Origin: Anaerolineae bacterium
GTDB taxonomy: Bacteria; Chloroflexota; Anaerolineae; Aggregatilineales; Phototrophicaceae
Direction: 5' to 3'
Assembly (NCBI GenBank): GCA_019912905.1
Contig: JAIOHO010001014.1
Coordinates: forward strand, 1 to 11,642
DNA length: 11,642 nt
Below, piece by piece: positions 6,644-11,642 of the stretch (position 1 is the stretch's first letter; each line of letters opens with the position of its first letter). Made by a program: the position numbers and the translations under genes. The notes under the pieces were generated by a model. That model was given only the letters and a program-made list of their open reading frames with translations. It had not been told where the DNA came from and made no database searches.

Positions 6644-6671
6644 GTATACAAAATGCGGTATCTTCGTATAC
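6643..6671. promoter_or_regulatory. paired GTATAC palindromes, candidate autoregulatory operator
   Basis: TGTATACA (6643-6650) is a perfect palindrome overlapping the -10 box. A second GTATAC lies at 6666-6671, with centres 22 bases apart, about two helical turns. A partial copy, GGTATC, sits between them at 6657-6662. FadR-type GntR proteins bind short palindromes or repeats at their own promoters (NanR, for example, uses GGTATA repeats). A regulator bound here would cover the -10 box and the start region, so self-repression is the likely outcome. Confidence 0.45.
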
Positions 6672-6677
6672 CGAGGG

Positions 6678-7358
6678 ATGATTATTTTGAATGTTGATTT
6701 TAAACCTGTGCGGGCCAACCTGGGCCAGCAGGTTTTTGAATATTTGTTAGAGCACATCTATAAGATGGACATCGCCCCCGGCACCCGCCTCGGGGTAGGG
6801 GAGATCGCCGACCAGTTGGGCGTCAGCCGCAGCCCGGTTCGTGATGCCATTCACCTGCTGATGGCGGAAGGACTGGTTGAGTATGGCACCAGCAGCGGTT
6901 ATCAGGTCATCCCCGTCGATCGCAAATATGTCGAAGATGTGTTCGTCGTCCGACGCGCGTTGGAACCGACCGGACTGCGCTTGGCAGCCCGCCACCTGGA
7001 CCGGGAATGCGTCGCGCAGCTTTGTGACCGTTGGCAGCAGCTCCGCACGCATCCGCACAGCACCGATCCCGATACCCTCGAAACCCATATCAACGCCGAC
7101 AGTTACCTGCACCAGAGCATTGGTGTGATGAGCGGGAACGCCGTATTATCTGAGATGGTGACCAAGGTCGTGTCCAGGGCCGCCTGGATTCGACGGTGGG
7201 TTTATTCCAACCGCATCCCCGAATCGCACCTGGCAATGATGGCCGAGGAGCATTTACAGATTCTGGATGCGCTGCAAGCGGGTCAAGCGGATCGCGGTGC
7301 CGATTTACTGGAGCAGCATCTGGCAAGCGGTCAGGCGATTGCCCTGAATTACCTTTGA
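6678..7358 (+). CDS. GntR family regulator, FadR/FCD type
   Basis: A 226-residue DNA-binding regulator. Residues 10-75 form the winged helix of GntR proteins: LGQQVFEYLLEHIYKMDIAPG, shortened by one at either end, then the recognition helix GVSRSPVRDAIHLLMAEGLV and the wing. Residues about 82-222 form an all-helical FCD ligand domain; Asp141 and His145 (NADSYLHQS), His192 (EEHLQIL) and His214 (LEQHLASG) match the metal-binding set of FCD domains. The ligand is probably a small carboxylate or sugar-acid-like effector, as in the family. The start is uncertain. The ATG at 6642 lies within the -10 box; the ATG at 6678 is preferred, although GAGGG (6673-6677) abuts it; a TTG at 6687 would have that GAGGG at ideal spacing. 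The binding-protein gene starts 68 bases after the stop, so the importer is the likely target. Confidence 0.88.
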   Translation: MIILNVDFKPVRANLGQQVFEYLLEHIYKMDIAPGTRLGVGEIADQLGVSRSPVRDAIHLLMAEGLVEYGTSSGYQVIPVDRKYVEDVFVVRRALEPTGLRLAARHLDRECVAQLCDRWQQLRTHPHSTDPDTLETHINADSYLHQSIGVMSGNAVLSEMVTKVVSRAAWIRRWVYSNRIPESHLAMMAEEHLQILDALQAGQADRGADLLEQHLASGQAIALNYL

Positions 7359-7366
7359 GGAGGTGG
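7358..7366 (+). other. strong Shine-Dalgarno sequence without a start codon
   Basis: AGGAGGTGG overlaps the stop codon of the regulator and matches the 16S rRNA tail very well, yet no ATG, GTG or TTG follows at 5-10 bases. The next convincing start, that of the binding protein, lies about 60 bases further on with its own AGGAG (7419-7423). It may be a relic of an earlier arrangement. Confidence 0.3.
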
Positions 7367-7426
7367 ACGACGGCAGATATTCCAGGAACACTCGAAATAA
7401 ATGTGCAAATAGATAGGCAGGAGATC

Positions 7427-9316
7427 ATGTTAAAAAAACGCAATTTCGTCAGATTGTTGATCTTTTCCCTTTTGCTTGGGCTGCTGGCGGCAGTGCCGCT
7501 CGGCGCTCAGGATATGATGACCTATCAGGAAGCGCCCATGCTGGCCGAAAAGGTGGCCGCAGGCGAGCTGCCGCCGGTCGAGGGGCGTCTGCCTGAGAAT
7601 CCGCTGGTGGTCGAGCCGGTCGAGAGCGTTGGCGAGTATGGCGGGGTATGGCGGCGCGCCTTCCGTGGGATCGCCGACTTCCACGCCTATGGTCGCACGG
7701 TGTATGATCCCGTGCTGCGCTGGCCGCGCGACCCCAAAGACCCGGTACAGCCGGGCCTGGCCGAGCGCTGGGAATGGAACGCCGACAGCACCGAACTGAC
7801 CCTGTATTTCCGCAAGGGGCTGAAGTGGTCCGACGGCGAACCCTGGACGGTCGATGACGTCATCTTCTGGTGGGAGGCTATCGAAACCGACACCAACATC
7901 ACCCCGGCCATTCACGGTGAATGGGTGGTGAACGGCCAGCCGATGGAACTCGAAAAAATAGACGACAGCACCATCAAGCTCAAATTCGCCGGGCCGAACG
8001 GTCTGGCGCTGACGGTCGGGTTGGCCTTCCACGGGCACCAGTGGCCGCTGGCCTTCGAGCGCTTCGGTTTCTTCGCGCCCAAGCACTACCTGGAGCAGTT
8101 CCATCCGGCCTACAGTGAAACCGGCGACTACCAGGTGTTCGAAGAAAAAGCCAACGACTTCAACGTGGAACGTCCGGTGATGTGGGCCTGGAAGATTTCG
8201 CAGTGGGAGCCAGGCGCGACCGAGATGATTACCGAGCGCAACCCGTACTACTGGAAAGTCGACCCCGAAGGCAACCAGCTTCCGTACATCGACGGGCAAC
8301 ACTTCGCGCTGGTCGAAGATAATGCGGCCATCAACGTCCTGGCAATTGCCGGCGAAATCGACATGCAGACGCGCGGCCTGGAACTCGCCAACTACCCGGT
8401 CTTCCAGGAAAACGCCGAAGCAGGCGATTATCATATGCTGTTGTGGCCTGCGGCGTCGGCGGCGCAAACGGCGCTGTTCTTCAACCAGAGCTACGGCGAT
8501 CTCCAGTATCGCGAGATGTTCCAGCAGTTGGAGTTCCGGCAGGCGATGTCGGTTGCTATCGACCGCGACACCATCAACCAGGTCGCCTTCCTGGGGCAGG
8601 GCGTGCCGCGCACTTCGACGGTCGTGCCGGATTCCCCCTACTACGATCCCGAACTGGAAGCGATCAATGCCGAGTACGACCCGGACAAAGCCAGCGCCCT
8701 GCTGGATGGCCTGGGCCTGGAACGCGGCGGTGATGGGTTCCGCACCTTTGCCGATAGCACCCCCATCGAACTGGTGGTCGAGACCTCGGAAACCGCCGGG
8801 CCGCGGCTGGATGCGCTGGAACTCGTGGCGGAAAACTGGAATGCGGTCGGCATGAAGACCGAAGTTCGCCCCTCGACCCGCGACATCTACTGGCCGAAGG
8901 CGGGCGCGAATGAAGTCATGATCGCCACCTGGGGCCTGGATCGCGGCCTGGTGGCGATGGTGGACCCGGTTTACCAGTTCCCGTTCGACGAGCGCTCCTG
9001 GATGGCCCCGTCGTTCGGCACCTGGTACAAGACCGGCGGCGAACTCGGTGAAGAACCCAGCGACCTGTTCAAGCAGGCGATGGCGCTGTACGACGAATAC
9101 AAGATCACCGTCGATGAGACTCGCCAGGTCGAAATCGGCACCGAACTGGTCCGCATGTCCACCGAAAATATGTGGACGATTGGACTGGTGGGCCTGGTCC
9201 CTGGTCCGGTGGTGGTCAAGAACAACTTCAAGAACGTCATGACCAACCACACGGCGGACTGGATCATCATGACTCCGGGCACGATGGATCCGGCGCATTT
9301 CTATTTCGATAACTAA
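7427..9316 (+). CDS. ABC transporter substrate-binding protein, family 5 (peptide/opine type)
   Basis: A 629-residue secreted solute-binding protein of the DppA/OppA class, longer than typical DppA (about 535). Residues 1-27 are a signal peptide: KKR, then a leucine-rich core, then VPLGA before a likely cut at Gln28. There is no lipobox cysteine. The family core appears at residues 109-147 (PGLAERWEWNADSTELTLYF, then GLKWSDGEPWTVDDVIF) and again from about 370 (FRQAMSVAIDRDTINQ, with VPRTSTVVPDSPYYDPE after). The ATG at 7427 is fixed by the signal peptide and by AGGAG at 7419-7423; a longer in-frame reading from 7196 only overlaps the regulator gene. It delivers its ligand to the two permeases encoded downstream. 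The ligand may be a peptide, but family 5 also binds sugars, opines and other solutes. It is probably controlled by the GntR regulator just upstream. A strong hairpin follows the stop. Confidence 0.92.
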   Translation: MLKKRNFVRLLIFSLLLGLLAAVPLGAQDMMTYQEAPMLAEKVAAGELPPVEGRLPENPLVVEPVESVGEYGGVWRRAFRGIADFHAYGRTVYDPVLRWPRDPKDPVQPGLAERWEWNADSTELTLYFRKGLKWSDGEPWTVDDVIFWWEAIETDTNITPAIHGEWVVNGQPMELEKIDDSTIKLKFAGPNGLALTVGLAFHGHQWPLAFERFGFFAPKHYLEQFHPAYSETGDYQVFEEKANDFNVERPVMWAWKISQWEPGATEMITERNPYYWKVDPEGNQLPYIDGQHFALVEDNAAINVLAIAGEIDMQTRGLELANYPVFQENAEAGDYHMLLWPAASAAQTALFFNQSYGDLQYREMFQQLEFRQAMSVAIDRDTINQVAFLGQGVPRTSTVVPDSPYYDPELEAINAEYDPDKASALLDGLGLERGGDGFRTFADSTPIELVVETSETAGPRLDALELVAENWNAVGMKTEVRPSTRDIYWPKAGANEVMIATWGLDRGLVAMVDPVYQFPFDERSWMAPSFGTWYKTGGELGEEPSDLFKQAMALYDEYKITVDETRQVEIGTELVRMSTENMWTIGLVGLVPGPVVVKNNFKNVMTNHTADWIIMTPGTMDPAHFYFDN

Positions 9317-9326
9317 GGCTGTGGCA

Positions 9327-9357
9327 GGGCAGGGGGCGCGAACGGCGCTCCCCGCCC
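9327..9357 (+). terminator. strong hairpin after the binding-protein gene
   Basis: The 13-base arms 9327-9339 and 9345-9357 pair with one A-C mismatch and one G-U pair around the loop GAACG; both are almost pure G+C. It begins 11 bases after the stop codon, and a modest T-rich run (ATCTTTCGTT) follows after a few bases. It should cause partial termination or protect the upstream message, giving more binding protein than permease, as is usual for importers. Confidence 0.6.
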
Positions 9358-9423
9358 GCCGATCTTTCGTTCAGACCGGATGAGCAGGGGCACAGGAACG
9401 TTGAATGATGCCGCTGTGCTTGG

Positions 9424-9521
9424 CCCTGACCCCAGACCCCTCTCCCTCAGGGCGAGGGGCTTCAACCGCCTAGCGGTGATAGGTCTCCTTCTTCATGAAG
9501 AACTCTGTGGAGGGGTGAGGG
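9424..9521. repeat. folded C-rich/G-rich repeat between binding-protein and permease genes
   Basis: The outer arms CCCTGACCCC (9424-9433) and GGGGTGAGGG (9512-9521) pair with one mismatch. Inside are three further foldbacks: CCCCTC/GAGGGG (9437-9442 with 9454-9459), ACCGC/GCGGT (9465-9469 with 9473-9477) and the perfect 14-base palindrome TTCTTCATGAAGAA (9489-9502). No convincing gene occupies the 280 bases 9317-9596. The layout looks like a small non-autonomous or REP-like intergenic element that landed inside the transport operon. It resembles the element at 174-259 in general plan. Confidence 0.55.
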
Positions 9522-9596
9522 TGGTTTCGCAAAAACGGGTTTGGCCTATGGCCTGGCCCTCGCCATCCGGGATGAGATGCAGTTGAGGCGCATCCC

Positions 9597-10580
9597 ATGA
9601 CCAGTTTTATTCTCAGGCGCATCGGCCTGATGATTCCGATGCTGATTGCCGTCGCGTTTGTGTCGTTCGTGATTATCCAACTGCCGCCTGGCGACTTTTT
9701 GACCACGCTCCAGGCACAAACGGCAGAAACCGGCGGCGGCATGACCAACGAGCTGGCCGAACTGCTGCGGCAGAATTATGGCCTCGACCGGCCTTTCTTC
9801 GAGCAGTTTCTGGGTTGGATCGACGGCTTTCCGACCGGGGATTTCGGCTATTCGTTCGAGTGGACTACCCCGGTATGGCCGCTGATCGTCGACCGGCTGG
9901 GCTATACCGTGCTTCTGGGCGCGGCTTCGCTGGTAATCATGTTTGTCCTGGCGATCCCTATCGGCGTGTATTCGTCCACGCACCAGTATTCATTCGGCGA
10001 TAATGCACTGTCGGCGCTGGCCTTCCTTGGCCTGTCACTGCCCGGGTTTCTGCTGGCGCTGGTCTGGCTGTACGTAGGCGCGGTGATTCTGCGCCTTCCG
10101 GTGACCGGGGTGCAGTCGCCCCAGTTTCAGGACGCGCCGCTCAGCCTGGCGAAAGCGCTGGACTACCTGGCCCATTTCATTCCCCCGGCGCTCATCCTGG
10201 GTTTCGCCAGCACGGCGCAGCTGATGCGCATCATGCGCAGCGGCATGCTGGACGTGCTCAGCCAGCAGTACATCACTACCGCGCGCGCCAAAGGGTTGAA
10301 GGAACGCAAGGTCGTCAACAAATACGCCGTGCGCTCGGCCCTCAACCCGGTGGTGAGCGTCATGGCGATGGAAGTGCCCAAGATCATTTCGTCGTCGATC
10401 CTGATCGGCGTCGTGCTATCCGTGCCGACCACCGGCCCGCTGTTTCTGCGCTCGCTGCTGAGTCAGGATATGTTCCTGGCGGGGACCTTCCTGCTGATGA
10501 TGGCCTTCATGCAGTTGGTAGCCAACCTGTTCGCCGACGTGGTGCTGGCCTGGCTGGACCCGAGGATTGTGTACACATGA
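9597..10580 (+). CDS. ABC transporter permease, DppB-like
   Basis: A 327-residue inner-membrane permease of the peptide/nickel importer class. It begins FILRRIGLMIPMLIAVAFVS, the usual first helix, with six membrane segments near 8-28, 103-125, 138-166, 192-212, 252-275 and 292-318. Residues 61-65 (YGLDR) and 81-86 (GDFGYS) are family hallmarks of the outer loop. The ATPase-contact (EAA) loop is YITTARAKGLKERKVV (225-240), and the protein ends near DPRIVYT. The length is normal. The ATG at 9597 has GAGG at 9585-9588, eight bases before. It pairs with the next permease, whose start overlaps its stop by four bases (ATGA), so the two are translationally coupled. A 280-base gap with a hairpin and a repeat separates it from the binding-protein gene, which is unusual within such an operon. 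Confidence 0.93.
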   Translation: MTSFILRRIGLMIPMLIAVAFVSFVIIQLPPGDFLTTLQAQTAETGGGMTNELAELLRQNYGLDRPFFEQFLGWIDGFPTGDFGYSFEWTTPVWPLIVDRLGYTVLLGAASLVIMFVLAIPIGVYSSTHQYSFGDNALSALAFLGLSLPGFLLALVWLYVGAVILRLPVTGVQSPQFQDAPLSLAKALDYLAHFIPPALILGFASTAQLMRIMRSGMLDVLSQQYITTARAKGLKERKVVNKYAVRSALNPVVSVMAMEVPKIISSSILIGVVLSVPTTGPLFLRSLLSQDMFLAGTFLLMMAFMQLVANLFADVVLAWLDPRIVYT

Positions 10581-11642
10581 GCCTTGCGGACGATCGACTT
10601 CAACAGCAGTCTCAGCAGATTCAGCAGGCTTACGAGCGGCTGGCCGATGTCAGCGAGGCCGAAGCCACCGTCCGCACGCTGACTGCCGAGGAAGCCAAGT
10701 TTGCCAGCTCGCAGTACGGCATGCTGTGGCGGCGTTTCCGGCGCAACCGGGCAGCCATTATCGGCGGGGTGATCGTGCTGGGCTATTACCTGGTGGCGCT
10801 GTTCGGCAATTTTGTCGCACCCTACACGCTGACCACACGTTTTACCCAGTATCTGTTTCTCCCGCCGCAGCCGATCTATCTGTTTGACGGCGGCCAACTG
10901 CGCCCGCATGTCTGCGGCATCTACGCAGAAATGGACGCCAACCTGCGCCGGGTGTATACCGCCAACTGCGACGAAAAATACCCGCTTGAGTTCTTTTCGC
11001 ACGGCGACTCGTATTCGGTCCTGGGCTTGTTCGAGACGGACCTGCATCTATTCACGGCAGGCGATGGCCTGGTCAGCATCCTGGGCACCGACCGGCAGGG
11101 GCGCGATATGCTCACGCGAACGATCCTGGGCGCACAAATCTCGCTCACGGTCGGGCTGGTCGGTGTGCTGATGAGCCTGTTTTTCGGCACGGTGCTGGGG
11201 GTGGCTTCCGGCTATTATGGCGGCCTGATCGACGAGGTGATCCAGCGCGTGATCGAACTGGTGCGCGCTTTCCCCTCGATTCCCTTGTGGATGGCGCTGT
11301 CGGCAGCGCTGCCGACCAACTGGCCGCCGCTGCAAACCTACTTCGCGGTGACGCTGATCCTGTCGCTGATCGGCTGGACGTGGCTGGCGCGGCAGTTACG
11401 CGGGCAGGTGCTGGCGCTGCGGCAGACCGATTACATCATGGCGGCTAAGCTGGTCGGGGCCAGCGACCGGCGCATCATCTTTCGCCACCTGATTCCAGCG
11501 TCCATCAGCCAGATTATCGTCGTCACGACCCTGGCGCTGCCGTCGATGATCCTGGCCGAGACGTCGCTGAGCTTCCTGGGGTTAGGGCTGCGCGCGCCGC
11601 TGACCAGTTGGGGCGTCCTGCTGCAAGAGGCGCAGAATATCC
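10577..11642 (+). CDS. ABC transporter permease, DppC-like (3' end beyond window)
   Basis: At least 355 residues, cut by the window end. The N-terminal cytoplasmic stretch is glutamine-rich (RLQQQSQQIQQAYERL) and looks helical. The first membrane helix spans about 58-80, after WRRFRRNRAA, the usual family lead-in. Residues about 81-165 form a large extracytoplasmic insert with two cysteines, Cys113 and Cys131. The family motif LGTDRQGRDMLTR follows at 169-181, then further membrane segments. The EAA loop is DYIMAAKLVGASDRRIIFRH (285-304), and near the end LAETSLSFLGLGLRAP (328-341, with its neighbours) is the characteristic DppC signature. The ATG at 10577 overlaps the stop of the DppB-like gene. 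ATPase genes (DppD/DppF type) are expected just beyond the window but are not seen here. Confidence 0.93.
   Translation, partial: MSLADDRLQQQSQQIQQAYERLADVSEAEATVRTLTAEEAKFASSQYGMLWRRFRRNRAAIIGGVIVLGYYLVALFGNFVAPYTLTTRFTQYLFLPPQPIYLFDGGQLRPHVCGIYAEMDANLRRVYTANCDEKYPLEFFSHGDSYSVLGLFETDLHLFTAGDGLVSILGTDRQGRDMLTRTILGAQISLTVGLVGVLMSLFFGTVLGVASGYYGGLIDEVIQRVIELVRAFPSIPLWMALSAALPTNWPPLQTYFAVTLILSLIGWTWLARQLRGQVLALRQTDYIMAAKLVGASDRRIIFRHLIPASISQIIVVTTLALPSMILAETSLSFLGLGLRAPLTSWGVLLQEAQNI

Noticed and set aside
6642..6677. ATG at 6642 as the regulator start
   Set aside because: It lies inside the TATAAT box and has no ribosome binding site; the extra 12 residues do not match the GntR family start.
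7430..9298. Open minus-strand frame of 622 codons opposite the binding-protein gene
   Set aside because: The + strand has a clear signal peptide and family motifs. The minus frame shows no family motif and is explained by high G+C at third codon positions.

Overview
The window looks like bacterial chromosome from a Chloroflexota member, possibly Anaerolineae-like. This is an inference from gene content: a large TIR-transmembrane-WD40 protein, a peptide-type ABC importer with a long family-5 binding protein, a corrinoid-type uroporphyrinogen-decarboxylase-fold protein, and C-rich/G-rich folded intergenic repeats. Coding regions are GC-rich; the stretches at 1-396 and 6312-6677 are visibly richer in A+T. 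All convincing genes are on the + strand. I found no rRNA, tRNA, CRISPR array or intact insertion sequence.

Layout. (1) 1-396 is mostly non-coding, with a folded C-rich/G-rich repeat near 174-259 and a doubtful minus-strand reading frame running off the left edge. (2) 397-1462 holds a dienelactone-hydrolase-family enzyme followed 34 bases later by an 88-residue protein resembling DUF6295; they probably form a two-gene operon. (3) 1583-4921 is one 1112-residue protein: an N-terminal TIR domain with a recognisable catalytic glutamate, one membrane segment, then about 17 WD40-like blades. (4) 5085-6311 is a UROD-superfamily protein that has the HxC...C zinc-site pattern of corrinoid methyltransferases and lacks the HemE signature. 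(5) 6312-6677 carries a hairpin, a minus-strand fragment resembling the N-terminus of an IS701-type transposase, and a promoter with GTATAC palindromes. (6) 6678-7358 is a FadR/FCD-type GntR regulator, followed by a three-gene ABC importer cassette: binding protein (7427-9316), DppB-like permease (9597-10580) and DppC-like permease (10577 to beyond the window end).

How they may work together. The regulator and transporter genes read as one regulated uptake module: the GntR protein probably controls its own promoter through the GTATAC sites and thereby the importer. A strong hairpin and a folded repeat lie between the binding-protein gene and the permease genes, which would let the binding protein be made in excess. 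The UROD-family enzyme lies just upstream and could act on the imported compound (a methylated substrate is one guess), but it has its own candidate promoter and nothing proves the link. The TIR-WD40 protein is the most unusual gene. It could be a membrane-anchored immune or stress sensor, but no recognised defence gene adjoins it.
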